From NCBI RefSeq assembly GCF_001458175.1, contig NZ_CYPW01000002.1:1-64000 (forward strand): a DNA stretch of 64,000 bases, written 5' to 3'. Below, one piece after another: positions 26,816 to 34,761 of the stretch. The translations under genes were made by a program, and so were the position numbers. Under the pieces are notes generated by a model, which ran no database searches, was not told the origin of the DNA, and saw only the letters and a program-made list of their open reading frames with translations. Source of the stretch: Shimia marina. GTDB lineage: Bacteria; Pseudomonadota; Alphaproteobacteria; Rhodobacterales; Rhodobacteraceae. Each line of letters begins with the position of its first letter. Position 1 is the first letter of the stretch.

Positions 26816-28363
26816 ATGTCCGAAAACACTCTGGTGGCACAAACCATCTGCACCCGCGAAGGCCACGACTTCGCAAAGATCTTCAAATTTCAATTTGTCC
26901 TGAGCAAAACGCCTCCTGAAACATCCGAGAGCTGGCGCGCCTACAAAGTGTCCGACTGGACATTGCAGGCCTGCCCCTCGCTGCGCGTCACCCCCGTCCT
27001 CGACAGCGTCGGTGACCTTGTTGGCTGGTTTCTCGGGATCGGCATCACGGCCGCAGGCGACGCAATCACCCAAAGCCTCCCCCTGCCTGCGCAACAGAAC
27101 GCCGACGATTTTTTTGACAAGGCGCAGGATGTCATTCATGGCATCGCCGGGCGGTTCGCAATCATTCTGGCAACACCTGAAAAACAGCGCATGTACTTTG
27201 ATGCCGCGCTGGATCAGTCCGTGGTTTATAATGCAGACGCCGGACTTATCGCCTCTTCAGCCACTCTGGCAGCTTTCGGAGATCTGCAGACCAATCCGTT
27301 GTTTGATCGCGATGCCATTCTCAATGGGCACAACTACTATGCCTTTGAACACACCAGCGATCCACGCGTAGAACGCGCTTTCCCAAACCATTACCTTGAT
27401 CTGAAAACCTTCGCGCTCCCCCGTGTCTGGCCCTTGGCAGAAACGCCTTTTGACATTATGCGCGCCCGGCGCAACGGGCTAATCTCCCGGATGGAGCGGC
27501 GTCTGCGGCAGATCATGCATGGGCTGTTGCGCAATTTTGACTGCTGCCTGCCCATCTCTGGTGGCCATGACAGCCGCTTGTTGCTGAGTTACGGCAAAGG
27601 CGAGTTACACAACCTCAGCACAGCCTTTTCCCACGCCACCAATCACAACACGCTTGTGGACAGTTTGATTGCCGCCAACATCTGCAAAATCTTTGATGTC
27701 CCGCATCAGGTGATCAACGTCTTTGGCGAAGAGCACAAAAAGCAATTGGAGCGCCGCAAAAACATGCGCCGCTTTAATGAATTTGCCCTCCGCACCGGCT
27801 TTGAGGGGGGCACACGCGACCGGCGCGCAGGCCTGGCAAATGCGCTCGCCCCTAAACATGAGGTGCTGATCCGCGGCAATCTCGTCGGCATTCTCAGTGC
27901 GCAGCAATACGGTCGTCACTTGCTGGATGCGCCGTTCAATCTCAACTTCGCCCTCGCCCGTCTGCGCATTCAGGACAGCTGGTCAGAAGAAGATCTCAAC
28001 CGATGGAGCGCAAGATATCTGCGCTGGCTCAACACCCTGCCCAAGGCGGCGCATAGCCGCGCCTATGACCTTGCCTTCCTCGAATTGGTACAGCCACACG
28101 CTTTGGGCGCTTTGCTGAATGGCTCCACCAATGCCTATCACGTCAATCCGTTCAATGATCGCACGCTCCTGCACGGCTCCATGCGCCTACGTCCGCGCTA
28201 TCGCCTGTCGCGCAAAGCCATCGACACCATGCAACAAAACGCAGCACCGGAACTGTCGGTAGTGCCCTTCACGTCAGACACCAAACATGTCGTGATGAAA
28301 GCGCTTGGGAAATCCCCGCCGTGGGAAGATCTGAAAGACCTCGACATATTGCAGCAGAGTTAG
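26816..28363 (+). CDS. Asparagine-synthetase-like ATP pyrophosphatase domain protein
   Basis: A 515-residue protein whose C-terminal half has the PP-loop SGGHDS (248-253) of the asparagine synthetase superfamily, which adenylates carboxylates to form amides. The N-terminal half resembles the Ntn domain, but no Cys follows the initiator Met (MSENTL), so it should lack glutaminase activity, as in lasso-peptide cyclases and beta-lactam synthetases. GTG 26807 is an alternative start. It begins a same-strand run with a sulfotransferase (46-base gap) and an acylphosphatase/ATP-grasp fusion, suggesting a small peptide-like or glycan product. Substrate unknown. Confidence 0.72.
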   Translation: MSENTLVAQTICTREGHDFAKIFKFQFVLSKTPPETSESWRAYKVSDWTLQACPSLRVTPVLDSVGDLVGWFLGIGITAAGDAITQSLPLPAQQNADDFFDKAQDVIHGIAGRFAIILATPEKQRMYFDAALDQSVVYNADAGLIASSATLAAFGDLQTNPLFDRDAILNGHNYYAFEHTSDPRVERAFPNHYLDLKTFALPRVWPLAETPFDIMRARRNGLISRMERRLRQIMHGLLRNFDCCLPISGGHDSRLLLSYGKGELHNLSTAFSHATNHNTLVDSLIAANICKIFDVPHQVINVFGEEHKKQLERRKNMRRFNEFALRTGFEGGTRDRRAGLANALAPKHEVLIRGNLVGILSAQQYGRHLLDAPFNLNFALARLRIQDSWSEEDLNRWSARYLRWLNTLPKAAHSRAYDLAFLELVQPHALGALLNGSTNAYHVNPFNDRTLLHGSMRLRPRYRLSRKAIDTMQQNAAPELSVVPFTSDTKHVVMKALGKSPPWEDLKDLDILQQS

Positions 28364-28409
28364 CCACCACCTGCGCCCCAAATGGCACAACAAGCCACGA
28401 AAGACCGCC

Positions 28410-29387
28410 ATGAGCACCGATCAAAAACCGATTTTTATCCATATCGGCACGCAAAAAACCGGCTCCACCTCCATTCAGGCCTTCCTTTGGGGTAAGCATA
28501 AAGAATTGCATGCCAATGGTGTGCACTATGTCAAAGCGGGTCGCAAACGCGCGGCCCACAATCACCTTGCAATTGTTGAGCGCAACGGTGATGTGGCCCC
28601 TCTGATGGACAACCTCGTGGCCGAAATCGAGGCGCACCCGGACCACACCCATGTCATTTCCTCTGAGATGTTCTTTCGCAGTTCTGTCTCCGAGATGTTG
28701 GCGCAGTACCTTCCAACTGAGATGAAGCATCGGGTGCGGCTGATCGCCTATCTCCGCCGTCAGGACAAATTTCTTGAGTCCATGTTCAAACAGGCGCTCA
28801 AAAACGGGCGCTTCCGGGGCACCCCTCAAGCCTATTGGGCCAAACGTGGCAATGCAGTGCGCTACAGTGAAGTACTCGATAGGTTTGCCAGCGACTTTGG
28901 CAAAGAGGCCTTGATCGTGCGCCCCTTTGAACGCGGTGCCTTTCCTGAGGGCGACATTGTCAAAGACTTTGCACAGCACATTGGCGTAGATGCCGACATG
29001 ACCAACATGCCAGATCAGGCCCCCTCCAATCTGACCCTCTCACATGAGGTTTCTCATCTTCTCGGCATGCTCAATCGCACCACCGATGTGAACACCCGTG
29101 TCTTGATCCGAGAAATTTCGCGGCACAACACACGCGGAGCGGTACGCTCCAGTGATTGTTATCTGCCCTCCGAGCGGCGCGAAATCATGCAAACCTGTGC
29201 CGATGACAACGCCTATGTGCACCAAACCTACTGCCCAGAATTGCCGCAGCTTTTTGACTTCAGCGATCTAGCCGATGACGTCGCCGACGTGCCTGCTACG
29301 GATGCCGAACGCCTGCAACACCTGCAGGAAGGGATCTATGCCGTGCTGCGCGCGATTGGAAAAACCCACAAGACCACGCCGCGCTGA
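28410..29387 (+). CDS. Sulfotransferase-family protein
   Basis: A 325-residue protein starting with a PAPS 5'-phosphosulfate loop, IHIGTQKTGSTSIQAFL (about 10-26). A 3'-phosphate-binding region around RLIAYLRRQDKFLES (107-121) follows. This is the layout of bacterial glycan or small-molecule sulfotransferases. It sits between the asparagine-synthetase-like gene and the ATP-grasp fusion, with gaps of 46 and 40 bases, so all three are probably one transcript. The acceptor is unknown. Confidence 0.8.
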   Translation: MSTDQKPIFIHIGTQKTGSTSIQAFLWGKHKELHANGVHYVKAGRKRAAHNHLAIVERNGDVAPLMDNLVAEIEAHPDHTHVISSEMFFRSSVSEMLAQYLPTEMKHRVRLIAYLRRQDKFLESMFKQALKNGRFRGTPQAYWAKRGNAVRYSEVLDRFASDFGKEALIVRPFERGAFPEGDIVKDFAQHIGVDADMTNMPDQAPSNLTLSHEVSHLLGMLNRTTDVNTRVLIREISRHNTRGAVRSSDCYLPSERREIMQTCADDNAYVHQTYCPELPQLFDFSDLADDVADVPATDAERLQHLQEGIYAVLRAIGKTHKTTPR

Positions 29388-29427
29388 CAACGCGCAAGCG
29401 ACCTTTGCCTGCAGATGGAGAAATCTG

Positions 29428-31890
29428 ATGGCCGATCAAACAACAGACACAACACTCGCCTTCCACTGCACCGTGGAAGGCAAGGTACAGGGTGTGGGAT
29501 ACCGCAACTGGGCGCGCAAAACCGCTCTGGCACTTGGTATTGGAGGCTGGGTACGCAACAGCTCCAACCATGTCGAATTGATGTACGCAGCCTCCGCCCA
29601 ACAGGCAGAGAACTTTGCTCTTGCGCTCGCGTCTGGCCCGCGTGGCGCGGAAGTGACGGCCGTTAACCCCCGCAGTGTCCGCCCACGCCGCTTTCGCACG
29701 TTCAAAATACTGGACAGCAAACACGCGCAGCCGCCTGTGGCCATGCCTCAGGCATCTGCACCGCTCGCAAAACCCACGCCGGATCTTCACTATGATCCGG
29801 CCTATCGCGCCTTGTGCCAAAAACTCTACGACGCGCTGCCATCGGACCTGAAAACCCACAATCGGGGGCAGTCCATTCCAAAAGATTGGGGCTTCAGTCA
29901 ATTTGAAACCGCCGCTGCAGATGCGGGCTGCGTCATCAGTCGCATCGACGCAGGCGCGCCCCGGCAATACCTGATGGAACACGCCACGGGCCGCCTTGGC
30001 ATGAGCAGCACCCGACTCAGCAAAGCCTCATATCTGGACACGCTGGTTGCCAATGACAAAACGCTGACCATGGCCGTTTTGCAGCAGGCAGGTCTGCCAA
30101 CCCCCCAGAGCCATGTGGCTGATAACATCGATACAGCCTTGGCCCGCCTCTCCACGGCCAAGGGACCGCTGGTGCTCAAACCCAGTCATGGCTCCAACTC
30201 CGAAGGTGTCACCACAAACGTGACCACCCAGCCCGCTCTGAACAGCGCGTTTTCTAAGGCGCAGGCTGCCGCACCGGATGGCCGTGTCGTTATCGAAGAC
30301 TATGTCCGTGGTGTGGATTTGCGCATGCTGCTGGCAGGAGACCATTTCGTCGTTGCCTACCTGCGCCTGCCAGCCAATGTAATTGGCAACGGCACAGATA
30401 CCATTGCGCAGCTGGTGGCCGCAAAGAACGCAGACCGCGCAACGTTGCCCGGTATCGGGGCAGAGAATCCGATACCTCAAAATAGACTGACAGACGATCT
30501 GCTCGCCGCACAGGACTTCACATATGAAAGCGTGCCGCCCAGTGGTCACTTCGTGCAACTTGGCCTGCGTCCCAACACCTCAGATGGGGCAGATCAGATC
30601 ACCGTCACCGACCTGCTGCACCCGACCATCAAAGAGGCCTGCGTAGACGCCACCAAAATCTTGGGGTCTGAAAGCCTCTGGGGATTTGACGTTCTTTCCG
30701 AAGATTATACGCAACCTGTGGGCACAACACGCACGGTGTTTTGTGAGGCCAACAACCGTCCTTTTGGCGGCGTATTCCGCCATGCCACGCACGGTGCCTA
30801 CGTGAACTTTTTTGAGCCTGTGATGGCCAAATTTTCTTCACAATCAACCGCACAGGCGTGGACAACTGCCCAATGGTATCTGCAGGTTTCCGGGCGTCTA
30901 TCCAACAGCGAAACAGACGCGCTCAAATCACTCAATTTGGCTGACGCCATGTTGCCTGATGGCACGGTACCATTGGGAGATATGACGCGCGATCAGGCCC
31001 TCAAGCTTTACTTCAAAGCCAGTCGACATCCCACATTGTTGGGGCGTTTGACCCTGCGCAATACCGCTGTTCTTGATGCTGTGGTTCCAAGCGAAGACAT
31101 CACCTGCCCTGCAGAACCATCTGCCCCGATTGAGGTGGAAGAAACACTCACCGAAGCCATTGCCCAAGCCTACAACCACACGCAGGGGACCGCCGCAGTT
31201 GCTTGGCGCGACAACGTGCTGGGCTTCCATCAAGACGACCAATTGACCCTTTGGGACACACAGGCCCCAACCAGCCTCGCCGCCTATCTGTTCCGCCCGG
31301 CCCGACAGATGTCACTGCGCACTGTTTTGGGCAGCGCGGGCCTGCCAATGACGGAATTACATGTCATCCCTTCAGCCAACGCGCTGCTGCAATTACAAAA
31401 TTCGCCGCCTGTGACCGGGCAATTGCATCTGTCACGTAAGTGGCACAAGCGTACCTTCGTTAAGGTGTCGTCAGATACAAACTTTGCAAGGCTTGCCACG
31501 CGCATCCCTGAAAATTGTTACCCACTGCGGCTCGATGCCTGGACCTCTGAGGATCACCTTAATGTGATCATGCTGGGCCAAACGCCAATTGCTGCTGGCC
31601 TGCACACCGCACAGGGTCTGCACAGTTTGCCAGAGGTCCCATCAACGCTGGCCCGATTATCTGCGCAAATCGCAACGGCCATTCCCGGCTTTGGCCGCGC
31701 GCGCCTGACGTTCCGACGATCCCAGAACGCCAGCTCACACTGGCGGTTACAAGCCATCAGCAGCGACTTATCCCATTCAGATTTTGCAGCACCTGCCTTG
31801 GGAACTGCCATCGACATTGCCGCACACATCGCAGCCTCCGTTACAGATGCAGGAAGCAAGCAGATTCACTTTGCCGCAGCCAAGATGTAA
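29428..31890 (+). CDS. Acylphosphatase-ATP-grasp fusion (cyanophycin synthetase-like ATP-grasp)
   Basis: An 820-residue fusion. Residues 10-95 are a complete acylphosphatase: VEGKVQGVGYR (16-26) with catalytic Arg26, and Asn44 in WVRN. Residues about 200-490 form an ATP-grasp of the cyanophycin/glutathione synthetase type, with VLKPSHGSNSEGV, VVIEDYVRGVDLRML and FCEANNRPFGG. The last 300 residues are poorly conserved. ATP-grasp enzymes ligate amino acids through acyl-phosphate intermediates, so a fused acylphosphatase is notable: it could hydrolyse stalled intermediates or serve only as a fold. GGAG precedes ATG 29428; the upstream frame overlaps the sulfotransferase gene. Confidence 0.8.
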   Translation: MADQTTDTTLAFHCTVEGKVQGVGYRNWARKTALALGIGGWVRNSSNHVELMYAASAQQAENFALALASGPRGAEVTAVNPRSVRPRRFRTFKILDSKHAQPPVAMPQASAPLAKPTPDLHYDPAYRALCQKLYDALPSDLKTHNRGQSIPKDWGFSQFETAAADAGCVISRIDAGAPRQYLMEHATGRLGMSSTRLSKASYLDTLVANDKTLTMAVLQQAGLPTPQSHVADNIDTALARLSTAKGPLVLKPSHGSNSEGVTTNVTTQPALNSAFSKAQAAAPDGRVVIEDYVRGVDLRMLLAGDHFVVAYLRLPANVIGNGTDTIAQLVAAKNADRATLPGIGAENPIPQNRLTDDLLAAQDFTYESVPPSGHFVQLGLRPNTSDGADQITVTDLLHPTIKEACVDATKILGSESLWGFDVLSEDYTQPVGTTRTVFCEANNRPFGGVFRHATHGAYVNFFEPVMAKFSSQSTAQAWTTAQWYLQVSGRLSNSETDALKSLNLADAMLPDGTVPLGDMTRDQALKLYFKASRHPTLLGRLTLRNTAVLDAVVPSEDITCPAEPSAPIEVEETLTEAIAQAYNHTQGTAAVAWRDNVLGFHQDDQLTLWDTQAPTSLAAYLFRPARQMSLRTVLGSAGLPMTELHVIPSANALLQLQNSPPVTGQLHLSRKWHKRTFVKVSSDTNFARLATRIPENCYPLRLDAWTSEDHLNVIMLGQTPIAAGLHTAQGLHSLPEVPSTLARLSAQIATAIPGFGRARLTFRRSQNASSHWRLQAISSDLSHSDFAAPALGTAIDIAAHIAASVTDAGSKQIHFAAAKM

Positions 31891-32009
31891 GCGCCGCTAA
31901 TCTCAATCTTTATAATTGTCGTGGTTTTGCACGTGCAGCGAGATAATTTTCAGAGTCCGTCAACTTCTTTTCCTTACTCGAATGAGCACTAAAGTGATGG
32001 AGTCGAACC

Positions 32010-34349
32010 TTGGACCAACGCGTATCTGCCGAAACCGCCGAAGATATTTTTGCCCTGATCAGGACAACCTCTTCTGAAGACGAAACCGGTCCAGTGGCAG
32101 AACTTCTGCGAAACGGGGATATCTCTGAGTTGATGATCTCTGTGGCCACAGGCGATTTTGACGCCATCAAAGACACCGCACGCGTCGGCAGCGGCGTCAA
32201 TTTTCAAGGCGCCTACGGCACCAGCCCCCTGCTCTTTGCCGCCGCGCTGGAACGCGCAGATGTGTTCAACTTCCTACTCGAAAATGGCGCGCGCATCGAC
32301 CTGAACATCGCCCCAGAAGCCTCTGCTGTCACATGGGCAGCGCGCTACGGTACAGTTGAGACCATGGCGATGGTGATCCGGGCGGCTTTACAAAAAGAAG
32401 AGCGCACCCATCAGATTTTCTTTCAAGCGCTTGAGGGCGCTGTACGCGCTGACAACCCAGCCCAGAAACTGGATCGTTTGGTCGGCTTTGGCTTCAATTT
32501 CGCCCTGCCCAACACGCAAAAACTGACGCCGATGCATGTTGCCGCACGTGCTGGCAATGTGGACGCGATCACCAAACTCGCAGCTTTTGGCCTAGATATC
32601 GAAGCCCCTGGCGACAGCGCCACTACGCCAATGCATCTGGCCGTCATGGCAGGACATATGCATGCGGTGGAGGCACTTTTGGCGGCAGGCGCAAACCTGG
32701 AAACACAGGATAGCCGCGGCGAGACACCGTTGTTTTACGTGTCGTCACGCGATGGCGGACAGATGTTTGATCATCTCGTGAAACTTGGCGCCAAAGCGGA
32801 CACGCGACGCAAAGACGGGGGCACCATCCTACACAAGGCCGCGGCATTGGGTGATGTCCGCCTCTTTGATCGTCTTATTGGCTTGGGCATCAGCCTTGAA
32901 GATCAAGACAATAAAGGCAACACGGCTCTGCACGCTGCCTCTGCCGCAAGTCAACTGGTCGCCATGCGTAAACTGCACGGCATGGGGGCCAATATTGAAG
33001 CACGCAACGGACGCGGTGAAACCCCAATCTTCCTCACCATCAATGCCGACAATCCAGCCGCCTTCCGCGCTCTGGAAAAACTGGGGGCCGATCTGGCCAA
33101 ACACCGCACCTACGGGGCCTCTTTGCTGCATGACGCCGCCCGCTGGGGCCGCATGGAGATTCTGCAAACCCTGCTGGAAAACGGCGGCAATGTGGATTGC
33201 GTCAATGATTTTGAAGAAACGCCCATGCATTTCGCGGCCAAATTCGGCCACACCGACGTGATCAAGAAATTGCATGAATTCGGAGCCAATCTGGAGAAAG
33301 AAAACAAACAAGGCGAAACCCCGATCAACTCCACCATGGAGGCTCTGGGGCGGAAATCCTTTGCCACGCTCTCCCAGCTTGGCGCCAATACCAAGACGCT
33401 CAACCGTTTTGGCGAAGGCCTGATCCATTCTTCTGCGCGTTGCTCCGATCTGGAAATCTTTGAGAAGGTGATTGAGGAAGGCGTGGATGTAAACGCAACC
33501 TCCGAAATTGGTGAAGGGGCTTTCCACTACGCGGCACGCTCTCCCATCGCCGCAAAGAAGTTCGAAATCCTCTCCCTGCTCGGCGCTGAAATCGAAGCCG
33601 AAGATGATCGCGGCCGTACCGCGATGCACTCCGCTTGCGAAGCCAAGAACATGCCCGGCATTCTCGCGCTTTATGACATGGGGCTCAGCCCCGAAGCCAA
33701 AGACCGCGCAGGCGTGACCCCACTGCATCTTGCTGCCGCATCCAGCCGGGCCGATGGCGCACAAAGCTTCAAGACACTTGTTAAAATGGGTGCCGAGGTC
33801 AATGAAATGGACAGCGCCGGGCTCACGCCATTGCATTATGCCGCCATGTCCGGACACGCCTCCCACATCCGTGCGCTTGTGAAACTGGGGGCAAAAATCA
33901 ACGCCACCGATCCAGACGGAAACACAGCGCTGCATCTTGCCGCCAAAGCGGAAAAGAAAGAGGCCATGGCAGAGCTTTGTGATCTCGGCGCAGACCGTGA
34001 TGCCCGCAACAAAGACAATCACAACGCGCTACATGTGGCTGCCATGGGCAAAACCCGCCGTATGGCCTGCATTGAAACCCTGCTCGCCAAGGGCTGTGAC
34101 ATCAACTGGCGCACCGGACTGGGCGAGACCGTCGCGCATCTCATCGCTGAAGATGGTGATCTGAAACCGGTTGTTTTGATCCGCCACATGGAAGAACTGG
34201 CCGATTTGGGCGTTGATTTCTTCTTTCGCAACCGCAAGGGGCTCGGCGCACTCCAGATTGCGCAGGAACATCTGGAAAGCCACGGCGCAGAATGGGAGCG
34301 CAAAAAGATTGCACAGCTGCGCAAAAAACGGGGACGCAACAGCAAGTAA
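32010..34349 (+). CDS. Large ankyrin-repeat protein
   Basis: A 779-residue protein made almost entirely of ankyrin repeats, with at least 15 recognisable units (TPMHVAARAGN, TPLHLAAASSR, TALHLAAKAEK and many more) and no signal peptide or membrane helix. The C-terminus is short and very basic. It would act as a cytoplasmic binding scaffold. The frame opens right after a stop; TTG 32010, with GGAG seven bases upstream, is the only good start. It lies between the ATP-grasp gene (119-base gap) and the RiPP precursor, from which a hairpin at 34379 separates it. A link to either cluster is inference. Confidence 0.85.
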   Translation: MDQRVSAETAEDIFALIRTTSSEDETGPVAELLRNGDISELMISVATGDFDAIKDTARVGSGVNFQGAYGTSPLLFAAALERADVFNFLLENGARIDLNIAPEASAVTWAARYGTVETMAMVIRAALQKEERTHQIFFQALEGAVRADNPAQKLDRLVGFGFNFALPNTQKLTPMHVAARAGNVDAITKLAAFGLDIEAPGDSATTPMHLAVMAGHMHAVEALLAAGANLETQDSRGETPLFYVSSRDGGQMFDHLVKLGAKADTRRKDGGTILHKAAALGDVRLFDRLIGLGISLEDQDNKGNTALHAASAASQLVAMRKLHGMGANIEARNGRGETPIFLTINADNPAAFRALEKLGADLAKHRTYGASLLHDAARWGRMEILQTLLENGGNVDCVNDFEETPMHFAAKFGHTDVIKKLHEFGANLEKENKQGETPINSTMEALGRKSFATLSQLGANTKTLNRFGEGLIHSSARCSDLEIFEKVIEEGVDVNATSEIGEGAFHYAARSPIAAKKFEILSLLGAEIEAEDDRGRTAMHSACEAKNMPGILALYDMGLSPEAKDRAGVTPLHLAAASSRADGAQSFKTLVKMGAEVNEMDSAGLTPLHYAAMSGHASHIRALVKLGAKINATDPDGNTALHLAAKAEKKEAMAELCDLGADRDARNKDNHNALHVAAMGKTRRMACIETLLAKGCDINWRTGLGETVAHLIAEDGDLKPVVLIRHMEELADLGVDFFFRNRKGLGALQIAQEHLESHGAEWERKKIAQLRKKRGRNSK

Positions 34350-34761
34350 CCCGCTCACAAAATCTGCATATGACAGACAGGGCGTCACGATCGTGGCGCC
34401 CTGATTTGTACCAGCTCCCAGCAAACGAAAGCTGAATTCCCCAAAAACTCACGAACCACTCACGCTGAGTGACCTTGCGTTAACTTTTTCTTACGCTTGT
34501 ATTTCGAGCCGAACTTAGAACGACAAAACCACGCTCAAGTGTCTGTTTTTATAAGTAATAACCCAGCCCCAACCAAACATACCGGTCACCTTAGAAACAC
34601 TGGAAATCGCCCAAATGAACGCCCAAGAGATAAATCCTAGGGCAATTCATACTTCTGACCCACGCGTGATTCGCCTATCTTGGACGACATTGAAACGCAC
34701 AGCTCCCACGCAATTTCTTTCGGGAGCGCAGTTACAAAAATTAAAAATTTAAGGAGCTGAG
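34350..34761 (+). promoter_or_regulatory. Terminator and 5' leader before the RiPP precursor
   Basis: The gap begins with AGGGCGTCACGA (34379-34390) followed directly by its near-perfect complement TCGTGGCGCCCT (34391-34402), a likely terminator of the ankyrin gene. Just before the precursor is a hairpin GCTCCC (34702-34707) / GGGAGC (34722-34727), then an A-rich stretch and a strong ribosome-binding sequence AAGGAGCTGAG ending at 34761. AGCTCC (34701-34706) is also complementary to GGAGCT of the ribosome-binding site (34753-34758). The leader could therefore hide or expose the start site. The promoter should lie in 34403-34690, but I see no strong consensus. Confidence 0.5.

Noticed and set aside
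26816-31890. N-acetylglutaminylglutamine amide (NAGGN) osmolyte genes
   Set aside because: That pathway also pairs an asparagine-synthetase-like protein with an ATP-grasp, but its ligase carries a GNAT domain. Here the fused domain is an acylphosphatase and a sulfotransferase lies between the genes.
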